Positions 37,687 to 48,983 of a DNA stretch of 64,000 nucleotides are shown in pieces (position 1 is the first letter of the stretch; every line of letters starts with the position of its first letter). The notes under the pieces were generated by a model that did no database searches, had not been told where the DNA came from, and was given only the letters and a program-made list of their open reading frames with translations. The translations under genes and the position numbers were made by a program. Source of the stretch: Brassica napus (Eukaryota; Streptophyta; Magnoliopsida; Brassicales; Brassicaceae); contig NW_026014861.1 in NCBI RefSeq assembly GCF_020379485.1, positions 62,001 through 126,000 on the forward strand, in the 5' to 3' direction.

Positions 37687-37778
37687 TGGTATCAGAGCCA
37701 GGTTACTCATTTCCTGGTTTCTAAATCTCTAGAGTCTCCATCTTCATTCCTAAACCATCTCTACTCACGGTCACACTC
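37687..37778 (+). other. Copia D primer site and leader
   Basis: TGGTATCAGAGCCAGGTT at 37687-37704 directly abuts the LTR and fits initiator Met-tRNA. A leader of about 75 nt follows to the ATG at 37779. Confidence 0.9.
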
Positions 37779-40700
37779 ATGGAAGACAAGAACAAGACTT
37801 TGACGGTTCCGGTTACGTTGAAAGGAGGTGGGAACTACTTGCTGTGGTCTCGCCTGGTGAAAGCTGCAGTTGGGAGCAAGGGTTTGTGGAGTCACATCTC
37901 AGATGGAACTCCAAAGCCAGTTTCTACGGAGGGAGAAGGCGGTCAAGAGCTGATGGTAGCGGACCAAGAGAAGTGGGATCAAGACGACTTGAAGGTGTTG
38001 ACAGTTCTTCATGGGTCGCTTGAAGCTTCAATCTTGGAGGCCTACAGCTACTGTGAGACGCCAAAAGACCTGTGGGATACTCTTCAAAAGGTCTATGGGA
38101 ACACATCCAATCTGAGCCGGGTGTTTGAGTTGAAGAGATCAATCAACACACTTGCGCAAGAAGAGGTTGAGTTCACAAAGCATTTGGGAAAGTTCAGAGC
38201 CTTATGGTCTGAACTAGAAATGCTGAGACCCAACACCACTGATCATGACACTCTTATGGAGAGGAGGGCTCAAGATCAAGTGTTTGGGCTGTTGCTGACA
38301 TTGAACCCTATCTTTAACGATCTGATCAAACACATACTGAGGTCTCCAAAGCTACCATCACTTGAAGATGTGTGCGCTCAGATACAGAAAGAAGAAGGGT
38401 CAGTGGGGCTGTTTGGAGGAAAGGGGGAGCTCACCTTAGCTAACCATGCGGATGGAGCTCAAGCAAACAAAGCGGCATACAAGAGTGAGGAGAGGAAGTT
38501 TGGGGGCAACTGTGATCATTGCAAGAAGCTAGGTCACAAAAGGAGCCAGTGCTGGATCCTACATCCTCATCTCAAGCCAGCTAAGTTCATGAAAGATAGA
38601 GAGGCAAGGGCGCACCTATCTAATGAAGGAGGAGAAGCTAGCTCATCCGGGGCTGGCTCAGCAATGCGTGAGGGTGAGGGGAGAGCCTTAACTACTCAGC
38701 ACACACCCTTGAGGAGCACTGAAGGCGAGTTGATCCGGAGATCAGACATAGACGCCCTCATCAAAGCTCTCAAGGAGAATGGTAACTGTATTGGAAATAA
38801 CCCTTGTTACTCTCTTGCTGCATCATATCTAGATAGGACTTGTGCTCATCTCAGTAGTGATCCTGAATTCAAGTTAAGTGGTGCATCTAGATTAAATAAC
38901 CTGAGACAACCTAGTACCTTTGCTGCGCATAATGTAACAAAACCACTGATTGTAGATTCAGGTGCTTCCCATCACATGATTAGTGATAATAGCTTGATTA
39001 AAGACATAGAACCTGCTCAGGGTCATGTAATGATTGCTAATGGTGATAGGATTGCAATAACAGGAATAGGAAATCTAAAACTGTTTAATAAAGAGTCTAG
39101 AGCTCTTTATATGCCTGAATTCACATCAAACTTGTTATCTGTTAAGAAATGCACTACTGATTTACATTGCAATGTTATATTCAGTCGTAATGATGTGAAG
39201 TTTCAGGATATTGAGACAAGTAAGATGATTGGCAAAGGAGTGACAAAGGGAGAACTCTATATGCTAGAAGACTTAGCTCCTATTTCCAGTTCAATTTGCT
39301 CGTTTAGTTCTAGTTCAAGTATCAATAATGATGCATTATGGCATGCTAGATTAGGTCATCCACATGTTAGAGCCTTAAGCTTAATGTTACCAGGTGTCAT
39401 GTTTAAAAATAATGATTGTGAGGCATGTATTTTGGGAAAACATTGTAAGACTGTCTTTAAGAAATCAAGTACTATCTATGAGAAGTGTTTTGACCTTGTA
39501 CATTCTGATGTATGGACTGCTCCTTGCTTATCTAGAGAAAACTATAAGTACTTTGTCACATTCATTGATGAAAAATCGAAATACACCTGGATAACACTTA
39601 TAAAGACTAAGGATAGAGTTCTTGAAGCATTTAAGAATTTTCAGACTTATGTAACTAACCAGTACAATGCTAAGCTTAAGATTTTCAGATCAGATAATGG
39701 TGGAGAATACACAAGTCATGCCTTCAAGCAACATCTGGCTCTACATGGGATTCTACATCAAACAAGCTGTCCTTATACTCCACAACAGAATGGGGTTGCG
39801 GAGAGAAAGAATAGACACCTAATGGAAGTAGCTAGATCCATGATGTTCCAAACCAATGCACCTAAGAGATTTTGGAGTGATGCTGTACAAGCTGCGTGCT
39901 ATTTGATCAACCGGGTGCCTACAAGAATCTTGGAAGATCAGTCACCGTTTGAAGTATTGAACAAGACCAAGCCATCTCTAAGTCATCTTAAAGTGTTTGG
40001 GTGTTTGTGTTATGTACTTGTCCCCGGGGAGATGAGAAACAAGTTGGAACCGAGGAGTACAAAAGCAATGTTTGTGGGATACTCAACTACTCAAAAGGGG
40101 TATAAATGCTTTGATCCAGAATCAAGAAGAGTTCTGGTATCAAGAGATGTCAAGTTCATTGAAACAAGAGGATACTATGAAGAAAGGAGCTGGGAAGATC
40201 TGAAGGATCTAGCTCAAACATCTGATAAGGCTACAAGCCTTAGGATGATCTTAGAGGGTCTTGGGATTAATCTAACCCAGGATCCAAAGGCGCAAGAGAC
40301 GCCTACTAGGAATGAAGCTGAAGAAACATCCCACATTGATCATGAGGGGGAAGACAAGTCTGAGGCGGTACATGAAGAAGGAAGAGACTCAGCTAGTCAT
40401 GATCAAAGTGGGATCAATGATGAAGAGTCAAGTGAAGTAAGGGATCAAAGTGGAGGTACATCACTTGTACCTGAAGAAGAGGAAGAAGAAATGGAGAACA
40501 TGACTAGTGCTCCAGTTGTGGAGAGTGTGCCTGCGCCTCTGAGGAGGAGTACAAGAGTAAGGAAAGATCCATCTAACTGGGCAAACACCAGGGTCTACTA
40601 CAATGCACAAGCAGTAGCTCATCCAAGTCAGGCAGTGTGCTCTTTTGCCGAGTTTCCAAGGGATCATTGTGCATTCATAACAAGTCTGGATGAGAGCTAC

Positions 40701-41226
40701 ATACCAAGAACGTATGAGGAGGCTATAAAGGATGAAGACTGGAGGAACTCAGTTGCGGATGAGTCTGCTGCTATGATCAAGAATGGGACTTGGTATGAGA
40801 GTGAGCTGCCTAAAGGGAAGAGAGCAGTGTCATGTAAATGGATATTTACAATCAAGTATAGACCAGATGGGACAGTTGATAGGAAGAAGACCAGGCTTGT
40901 GGCTAGAGGATTTACACAGACATATGGAGAGGACTACATAGACACATTTGCTCCAGTGGCTAAGCTGCACACCATCCGAATCATCTTATCAATTGCTACC
41001 AACCTTGAATGGGGACTGTGGCAAATGGATGTGAAGAATGCATTTCTACAAGGGGAACTTGAAGATGAAGTGTATATGCAGCCTCCTACGGGTCTTGAGA
41101 GTCTTGTGAAGCCAGGGAATGTCCTAAGGTTGAAGAAGGCTATCTATGGATTGAAGCAATCACCTAGAGCCTGGTATCACAAGCTGAGTACTACACTGAA
41201 TGGAAAAGGCTTCAGGAAGTCTGAAC
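37779..41226 (+). pseudogene. Copia D gag, protease, integrase and first RT part
   Basis: The ATG at 37779 starts [17 protein letters not shown], colinear with the start of E. The zinc knuckle CX2CX4HX4C is at residues 245-258, protease Asp393 in VDSGASHH, and integrase Asp577, Asp639 and Glu675 (D-D-35-E). An acidic linker follows, then the RT N-terminal half with [12 protein letters not shown] and [12 protein letters not shown]. The frame is open for 1149 codons and then meets copia H after KSE-L. Rated a pseudogene only because it is split. No other disabling change was seen. Confidence 0.93.
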
Positions 41227-41802
41227 TATGATTTTTAGTAATGTTTAGAGTAATCTGAGTGTTTAGGAAAGACTAGAAACGATTTAGTGAAGATTAGAGT
41301 ATGAAATGAGATTAGGAGTCTAATATGGAACCATTGAGATTTAAAGACTAAGAGAGAGTCTCAAAACTTGCTTAATCTTATTAATGAGTGAGGTTACATA
41401 TTTATAAGAGAGACACAAGGGTTTACAAGAAGGGAACTGAGCACTATTCAACCGTGTGGAGTCAAGGGCGCCTTTTGAATGATTGGTCAGGATGGCTCAC
41501 ACGCTTATGGCATCTTGGACTAAAGGTGCTTCAGCTTTCCAGCCTGTTCCAGCCTGGCACCGCGTTCCCTTATCCTCTCAACGGTCTGATCCTCTCCCTA
41601 AGCTACCCAAGTCACTCCTCCTTAGTTACCGTCTCACTTGGATAAGTTATGGTAAGTTTTGGTTGAGGTTTGGATGGTACAGCCTTGTACGGCCTTGTAC
41701 GGCCTGCCGTACCATACTCTCCCAAACTTCCCTAAGTACTTCATCTCCTCTTCTCTTCAACTCCTTATCTCTTCATCTCCATATACTCAGCTCATCTCAA
41801 CA
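41227..41802 (-). repeat. Copia H 3' LTR (576 bp)
   Basis: Bounded by tgaac and by the PPT complement CTCCCCCTC. GTAC cores lie at 41677, 41687, 41697 and 41709; a TATA-like element (TATAAATA on the element strand) at 41399-41406. The element strand ends AAAATCATA, again TG...TA. Confidence 0.95.
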
Positions 41803-41942
41803 CTCCCCCTCAAGCTTAGCTTTGTGAAAGACTAAGCTTGGACAGCCATGAGATCTTCCTCATTAAAAACCTCACTAAGGAAAACCCATTGGGACAAAAC
41901 CTTAATGAGGGAAAAAGAGTAAAGGTCTCATGACTAAGGGGA
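41803..41942 (-). other. Copia H 3' noncoding structured block and PPT
   Basis: Same architecture as A and F: P2 is CCTCATTAAGG/CCTTAGTGAGG, P3 is AAGCTTAG/CTAAGCTT, and the PPT complement lies at 41803-41811. P1 has one C.A mismatch because the 5' arm reads CATGAGACCTT. Confidence 0.72.
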
Positions 41943-44900
41943 TCAGCTGCTTCTCTTCCCAAGATCAATGAGGCCCAATCTGATATGAATGGACTCCATT
42001 GTCTTTTGCCTCGCAGCCTTGGTGAATACATCAGCCAACTGATCTTCACTCCTAGTATAACATGGCAAGATGACTCCTAGGACAATCATTTGCCTCACCT
42101 TGTGGCAATCAACTTCAATGTGCTTTGTTCTCTCATGGAACACCGAGTTGGAGGCTATGTGAATGGCGGCCTGGTTGTCACAATGCATTGTCCTTGGAGT
42201 GTCTTGTGCTATCTCCAAATGCTTCAAGATGCCCTTGATCCAAACTAGCTCGTTTGTAAGCTTCAGCATAGCTCTATACTCAGCTTCTGCACTAGAGCAT
42301 GACACCACCTTCTGTTTCTTACTCTTCCAAGTCACCAAGTTGCCTCCAATGAATGTGCAATAGCCGGTCGTTGATCTTCTGTCAGCTCTATCACCTGCCC
42401 AATCAGCATCACAATAGCCCACCACTTCTGTGCTTCCATTGCACCCCATCCATACACCTTGATCCGGCGAGCCATTTAGATACATCAGCAGCCAACAAGT
42501 TTTCTATAGAGTTTAGGATCATGAAATGGCTTGCTGTCTTCAATCTCCCCCTCTCTTGGTACTTTGTAGCCATCCTCCATTGGCATCTTTGCTGTCTTGC
42601 CTCCATAAGCACCTGCACCTTTCAAAAGATCAAGTGTATACTTCCTTTGGGACATGAACAAACCTTCCTTGGATCTACAAATCTCAATTCCAAGAAAGTA
42701 TTTCATTTCTCCCAAGTCTTTTATTTCAAACATAGACTTTAGAAACTCCTTGGTTGCTTTGATACCTTCCTTATCACTTCCTGTGATAATGATATCATCC
42801 ACATACACAAGGAGAGCAACCATACCTGAGGGAGTAGTGAGGGTAAAGAGAGTATGGTCCAATTCTGACTTCTTAAAACCTTGGCCGTTCAGAGTTGTGC
42901 TCAACTTGTTGTACCATGCTCTTGGTGATTGCTTCAACCCATAGATAGCCTTCTTTAGCCTCAGTACATTCCCTCTCTTCACTAGATGTTCAAGACCTGG
43001 TGGAGGATACATGTAGACTTCATCCTCAAGTTCTCCTTGTAAGAATGCATTCTTCACATCCATTTGCCACAATCCCCATCCAAGGTTAACCGCCAAGCTT
43101 AGTACAATTCTAATGGTATGTAACTTGGCTACTGGTGCAAATGTCTCAATGTAATCCTCTCCATATGTTTGAGTGAACCCTCTTGCTACTAATCTAGTCT
43201 TCTTCCTCTCAATCTGTCCATCAGCCTTGTATTTGATTGTGAAGATCCATCTACTAGATACTGCCTTCTTCCCTTTTGGTAGTTCACTTTCAAACCATGT
43301 ATCATTCTTTATCATAGCTCCTGCCTCAGCTCCTACTGATTCCTTCCATTCCTTATCCTCCATTGCCTCTTCATAGCTTCTTGGAATGTGATTCTCATCT
43401 AAGTTTACCATGAATGCACAATGTGCTTCTGGATATTGAGAGAAAGAACACACGGCCTGAGTAGGATGCTTCACAGCTTGAGCATTGTAGTACACTCTCG
43501 TGTTTACCCAACTGGAAGGATCCTTTCTCAGCCTTGTACTTCTTCTCAACACTGGCCCTTCTTGTGCCGGTAACTCCATGTCTTGTACATCTTCTCGTGT
43601 ACTTTCTTCTCTTGCTTCTTCTCTTGGCTGACTTGCTTCAGCTCCTTCATCCCTTAGCTGACTTGCTTCAGCTCCTTCTTGTTGATCATTTGACTCCACA
43701 GCTTGATCATGAGAACCAGAACTCTCTTCATGACTTTGAGTTTGAGTTTCTGTTCCATTCCCCCCCTCATGTTCAAGATTGGACGTCTGATGATTCGGTA
43801 TTGGTGTAGTGCCTCTTACTTCTTGCTGTCCTTGATCCATATTGATACCAAGTCCTTCTAGTATTATCCTCAAGGTTGCAGCTCTATCTGAAGTGAGATC
43901 TTTCAAATCTTCTTGAATCTGCTCCTCATAATATCCTTTTTCTTCCACAAACTTCACTTCTCTAGATACTAACACTCTCCTTGTGTTAGGATCATAGCAC
44001 TTATATCCTTTCTGACTTGATGAGTATCCAACAAACATTGCCTTGGAGCTTCTAGCTTCAAGCTTGTTTCTTAATTCTCCCGGTACCATCACAAAACACA
44101 AACACCCAAAGATCTTCATATGTTCCAATGAGGGCTTGTATCGGTTCAATACCTCAAATGGTGATAACCCTTGCAGAATCAGAGTTGGTGTTCTGTTGAT
44201 GAGATAACAAGCTGTAGTGACCGCATCACTCCAGAACTTCTTGGGTACATTGGTTTGAAACATCATGGACCTGGCCACTTCCATCAGATGCCTATTCTTT
44301 CTCTCAGCCACACCATTCTGTTGTGGAGTATAGGGACAGCTTGTCTGATGTAGTATTCCATGCTGAGATAGATGGAGCTTGAATGCTTGTCCCGTGTACT
44401 CTCCTCCATTATCTGACCTGAAAATCTTTATCTTGGCATTATAATGGTTAGTCACATATGATTGAAAGTTCTTAAATGCATCAAGTACCCTATCTTTGGT
44501 TGGAATTAAAGTTAACCAGGTGTATTTGGATTTTTCATCAATGAAAGTTACATAATACTTTTGATTGTCTCTAGATAAGCAAGGAGCAGTCCAAACATCA
44601 GAATGAATCAAATCAAAACACTTCTCATAAACCGTAGTAGATTTAGTAAAGACAGTCTTACAATGCTTGCCTAAAATGCAAGCTTCACACTCATTATTCT
44701 CAAAGGAAACACCTGGCAACATCAGTTTTAAAGCCTTATTATGAGGGTGTCCTAATCTAGCATGCCACAATGCATTTTTACTTAAACTAGAACCAGAAAC
44801 AGAAGTAAACGAGCAGCTATAACTAGAAACAGGAGCAAGATCTTCAAGTAAATACAATTCTCCTTTGGTAACTCCCTTTCCAATCATCTTGCTGCTTTTA

Positions 44901-46405
44901 ATATCCTGAAACTTCACATCATTAGGACTGAATATGACATTGCATTGCAAATCAGTAGCACATTTCTTAACAGATAACAAGTTTGAAGTAAATTCAGGCA
45001 TATAAAAGTCTTTAGTTTCCTTATCAAACAGTTTAAGACTTCCTATTCCTCTAATAGGTATCTTATCTCCATTAGCTATCATCACATTTCCATTCATTGG
45101 TACAATGTTTTTAATCAAACTAGTGTCACTTATCATATGATGAGATGCACCAGAATCAACTACTAAAGGCTTGATGGTATGTGAACTAGCAATATGAGCA
45201 AGTATACTAGATGGTTTGAATGCATGATCATTCCTAGCAAAACTGTCCGTTCTAGATTGGTTTATTATCTCTATCACACTTTCATGCATCCTATCAATGC
45301 TAGTTGGATTCTCATCATTCCCTATAGCCCTAGCACCAAAGGAATATCCAAAACTGTTACCATGCTCCTTGAAGAGCTTAATGAGAGCATCCAGGTCGGA
45401 TTTCCTTAGATACTCTTGATCATAGTTCCCACGGTTGCTTGGGGCTCCAGTGTAGGCAACAAGAGACCTCCCATCACCTGCTTCACGCCCATCTATCTCC
45501 TTCCCTTTGCTAGTACCTGCTCCACTTGCGCTTGCTCCATCTGAGATATTAGCCCTTGCCTCTCTGTCTTTCATAAACTTTGCCGGCTTGAGATGGGGAT
45601 GGAGTATCCAGCATTGGCTCTTCTTGTGGCCATGCTTCTTGCAGTGATCACAGTTCCCATTGAACCTCCTCTCATCATACTTCCCATGCGCAGCCTTGTG
45701 TGCTTGTGGAGCTTCCCCTCCCTCCTCTTGAGTTGCTTGATTTACGAGAGATAGCTCTCCTTTCTTTCCAAACAACCCAATAGAGCCTTGTTCCTTCTGA
45801 ATCCTTGCGCACACTTCTTCAAGATCAGGTAGTGTGTCCTCTCTAAGCAAGTGTTGGATAAGACCATTGTACGCCGGATTCATGGTGAGGAGTAGCCCAA
45901 AGACCTTGTCTTGCTCTCTTCTTTTGTTGAGCTCATCTGCATCTGTAGTGCTTGGCCTCAACATCTCCAGCTCGGACCAGAGTGTTCTGAACCTCCCTAG
46001 ATGCTTGGTGAACTCCATATCCTCTTGTACCAAGTTGTTTATAGCCTGCTTCACCTCAAACACACGGCTCAGGTTTGATGTATTCCCATACACCTTCTTC
46101 AACGTATCCCACAGCTCTTTAGCTGATTCACAGTAACTGTATGCATCTAGAATCGCCGGCTCAAGTGAAGCATGCAGCACTGACATCACCAACATGTCCT
46201 CCTGATGCCACTTCTCTTCCGCTTTGCTTGCGGCTTCTCCTTCAGTTTCTCCTTGGGTGATGAGCTTTGGAGCTTCTCCTGGCGTGATGTGCTTCCAAAG
46301 CCCTTTGCTTCCCACCATGGTTCTCACCATCCGAGACCACACCAAGTAGTTGGTTCCCTTGAAGCAAACCGCTACCTTCATGTTCATGTTCATACCACTC
46401 TCCAT
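41943..46405 (-). pseudogene. Copia H gag-pol with a 109-bp frameshifting deletion
   Basis: The ATG at 46405 (MESGMNMNMKVAVC) opens 1306 codons: gag with CDHCKKHGHKKSQC, protease VDSGASHH, full integrase, and RT with YVDD at 42794-42805. After KLYRKLVG the frame is lost. The remaining 180 codons (42485 to 41943) encode RNase H in another frame. Compared with copia A, 109 bp (A positions 27257-27365) are missing between two GGC triplets; the junction is at about 42491-42493. The lost piece encodes the conserved KLIYLTITRPDI...HHW segment between RT and RNase H. Everything upstream is open, so gag, protease and integrase could still be made. Confidence 0.93.
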
Positions 46406-46653
46406 GATGAACGATGACTTCTCTAGACTTCACAAACTGGATCTTGAGTTAAAAGACTTGTAAGAACACTCACTGCCTCGGTCTTCAACCTCACAGCTTC
46501 AGAAACACACTAAAAACTAGTCTTTGAACTCGGACAATACCCGGAACCTCCCAAGAACACAAGAACACCAACCAAACTCTTCAAAGCTTCAATCTTGAAT
46601 CTCCAAAGAGCCTAACACGAACTCCGGTTCTCACTAACCTGGCTCTGATACCA
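46406..46653 (-). other. Copia H primer site and leader
   Basis: The complement of TGGTATCAGAGCCAGGTT lies at 46636-46653 against the 5' LTR. The leader is about 230 nt and resembles the F leader (53087-53316). Confidence 0.88.
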
Positions 46654-47229
46654 TATGATTTTTAGTAATGTTTAGAGTAATCTGAGTGTTTAGGAAAGAC
46701 TAGAAACGATTTAGTGAAGATTAGAGTATGAAATGAGATTAGGAGTCTAATATGGAACCATTGAGATTTAAAGACTAAGAGAGAGTCTCAAAACTTGCTT
46801 AATCTTATTAATGAGTGAGGTTACATATTTATAAGAGAGACACAAGGGTTTACAAGAAGGGAACTGAGCACTATTCAACCGTGTGGAGTCAAGGGCGCCT
46901 TTTGAATGATTGGTCAGGATGGCTCACACGCTTATGGCATCTTGGACTAAAGGTGCTTCAGCTTTCCAGCCTGTTCCAGCCTGGCACCGCGTTCCCTTAT
47001 CCTCTCAACGGTCTGATCCTCTCCCTAAGCTACCCAAGTCACTCCTCCTTAGTTACCGTCTCACTTGGATAAGTTATGGTAAGTTTTGGTTGAGGTTTGG
47101 ATGGTACGGCCTTGTACGGCCTTGTACGGCCTGCTGTACCATACTCTCCCAAACTTCCCTAAGTACTTCATCTCCTCTTCTCTTCAACTCCTTATCTCTT
47201 CATCTCCATATACTCAGCTCATCTCAACA
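46654..47229 (-). repeat. Copia H 5' LTR (576 bp)
   Basis: Offset 5,427 bp from the 3' copy with two differences, both in the GTAC cluster (47104-47139). The TATA-like element is at 46826-46833. On the element strand it starts TGTTGAGATGAGC and ends ATCATA. Confidence 0.95.
47104..47139 (-). promoter_or_regulatory. GTAC cluster in copia H U3
   Basis: GTAC cores at 47104, 47114, 47124 and 47136. On the element strand they read GGCCGTACAAGG in 10-bp steps, as in D. Both LTR differences fall next to a core: G at 47108 against A at 41681, and T at 47135 against C at 41708. Confidence 0.45.
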
Positions 47230-47234
47230 TGAAC

Positions 47235-48259
47235 TAGACCATACTCTGTTCACTCTAAACACAACCTCAGGTATCATCTGTCTATTGGTCTATGTTGATG
47301 ATATTATCATTACTGGTAGTGATAAGGTTGGAATACAAGAAACCAAAGACTATCTCAAATCTGTGTTTGAAATAAAAGATCTTGGAGAGATGAAATACTT
47401 TCTTGGGATTGAGATTTGTAGATCCAAGGAAGGATTATTCATGTCCCAAAGAAAATATACACTTGATCTTTTGAAAGATGCAGATAAACTCGGAGGACAA
47501 ACCGCGAAGATGCCGATGGAAGATGGGTACAAAGTACCAAGAGAGGCGGAGCTTGAAGACAGCAAGCTGTTCCATGACCCTAAGCTTTATAGAAAGCTAG
47601 TGGGTAAGCTAATCTACCTAACAATCACACGACCTGATATCTGCTTTGCTGTGAATCAGGTGAGTCAACACATGCAAGCTCCAAAGGATCACCATTGGAG
47701 AATGGTAGATAGAGTTCTAAGCTACCTCAACGGATCACCAAGCCAAGGAGTCTGGATGGGATGCAATGGGAGTACAGAAGTAGTTGGCTACTGTGATGCA
47801 GATTGGGCTGGAGATAGAGCAGACAGAAGATCTACAACAGGTTACTGCACCTTCATTGGAGGGAACCTTGTGACTTGGAAGAGCAAGAAGCAGAAGGTGG
47901 TCTCTTGTTCTAGTGCGGAGGCAGAGTATAGAGCAATGCTGAAGCTCACTAATGAGTTGGTATGGATCAAGGGGATCTTGAAGCACATTGAGATTGAGCA
48001 AGTGGCGCCAATGACAATGCATTGTGATAACCAAGCAGCAATCCACATTGCCTCCAACTCAGTCTTCCATGAGAGAACCAAGCACATTGAAGTGGATTGT
48101 CACAAAGTGAGGCAGATGATAGTTTTGGGAGTGATTCTGCCATGCTACACAAGGAGTGAAGATCAACTGGCTGATGTATTCACAAAAGCGGCAAGAATGA
48201 AGACAATGGAGTCCATCTACATCAGGTTGGGACTCGTTGATCTGTCACCAAGGAGCTGA
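47235..48259 (+). pseudogene. Copia D RT C-terminal part and RNase H
   Basis: Resumes in frame after H and its second tgaac. It carries RT YVDD at 47291-47302 and RNase H motifs CDADWAGDRAD and SSAEAEYRAM. The protein ends EDQLADVFTKAAR...GLVDLSPRS at the stop 48257-48259. A longer reading that starts in the H LTR (46910) joins H LTR to this segment and is not a natural product. Confidence 0.93.
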
Positions 48260-48267
48260 GCCCCTTA

Positions 48268-48396
48268 CTATGAGGTCTTTACTCTTTTTCCCTCATCAAA
48301 GTTTTGTCCCAATGGGTTTTCTTTGGTTAGGTTTTTAATGAGGAAGATCTCATAGTCTCCAAGCTTAGACTTCACAAAGCTAAGCTTGAGGGGGAG
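48268..48396 (+). other. Copia D 3' noncoding structured block and PPT
   Basis: P1 pairs 48268-48279 with 48344-48355 (CTATGAGGTCTT/AAGATCTCATAG, one G.U). P2 pairs 48291-48301 with 48321-48331 (CCTCATCAAAG/CTTTGGTTAGG, one mismatch). P3 pairs 48361-48368 with 48380-48387. PPT GAGGGGGAG occupies 48388-48396. Confidence 0.75.
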
Positions 48397-48978
48397 TGTT
48401 GAGAAGAGTTGAGTATACAAGTGTGAAGTACAAAGGGGTTAAGACTGAAGAGAGTATGTTAAGCATTGGTGTGATGGGAGAGGTTCATATTGGCGTGACC
48501 GTACAAGGCCGTACAAGGCCGTACGGTCCATACACATTCAGACAAGTGAAACCTTGACCGCGGTTACAAGGAGTTACCCGTGTAACTTATGGGAAGAGAA
48601 GGGGCTTTGGCTGATGAAATGAGACCGTTGGAGGATAAGAGAGGCGCGGCTTTACAGGCTGGCACAGCTGGAAAGGCAAGAGCATCTTTGTCCAAGATCC
48701 TAGATGCTCCAAGCATGTGGGAACGCTGATTGGCCGAGTTAAAGAGAGCTTATCCTAACCTTGTTGACTTCACATGCTTAGCTCTCCTTTATGATTTCGA
48801 AAACCCTACTGATCTCTCACTATATATTGTAACTCTTGTCATTAATAATAAACATACAGTTCTGAGTTTCCCTTTCTCTTATCATACTCTCTCAATCATG
48901 ATTCTACACTAAACTCTTCATAATCTCTCATAATCTACCCAAGTTCTATCTTAATCATTTCATTCTTAGATTCTTATA
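48397..48978 (+). repeat. Copia D 3' LTR (582 bp)
   Basis: Same length as the 5' LTR and one base different (A at 48530). It ends TTATA followed by aatct. TATATATT lies at 48821-48828. Confidence 0.95.
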
Positions 48979-48983
48979 AATCT

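Larger units (their letters stand above)
41227..47229 (-). mobile_element. Copia H: Ty1/copia element inside copia D, pol-deleted
   Basis: H is 6,003 bp long and flanked by tgaac (41222-41226 and 47230-47234). LTRs are 576 bp each and differ at two bases (41681/47108 and 41708/47135). In element orientation: 5' LTR 46654-47229, primer site 46636-46653, gag-pol 46405 to 41943, structured block, and 3' LTR 41227-41802. A 109-bp deletion in pol shifts the frame, so H is not autonomous by itself. Its coding part is nearest to F and A, but its LTR is a distinct variant. Confidence 0.95.
37105..48978 (+). mobile_element. Copia D: Ty1/copia retrotransposon in gypsy C pol, split by copia H
   Basis: D is flanked by aatct (37100-37104 and 48979-48983). 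LTRs are 582 bp each and differ at one base (37238 G, 48530 A). Without H and one tgaac copy the internal frame is 4,473 nt, a multiple of three, with a single stop at its end. D was therefore intact (1490 aa) when H landed. Termini are TGTTGAG...TTATA. The element, without H, is about 5.9 kb. Confidence 0.95.

Noticed and set aside
46910..48259. A 449-codon frame joining copia H LTR to copia D RT
   Set aside because: Accidental fusion across the insertion boundary. The first 100 residues are LTR sequence in a random frame.
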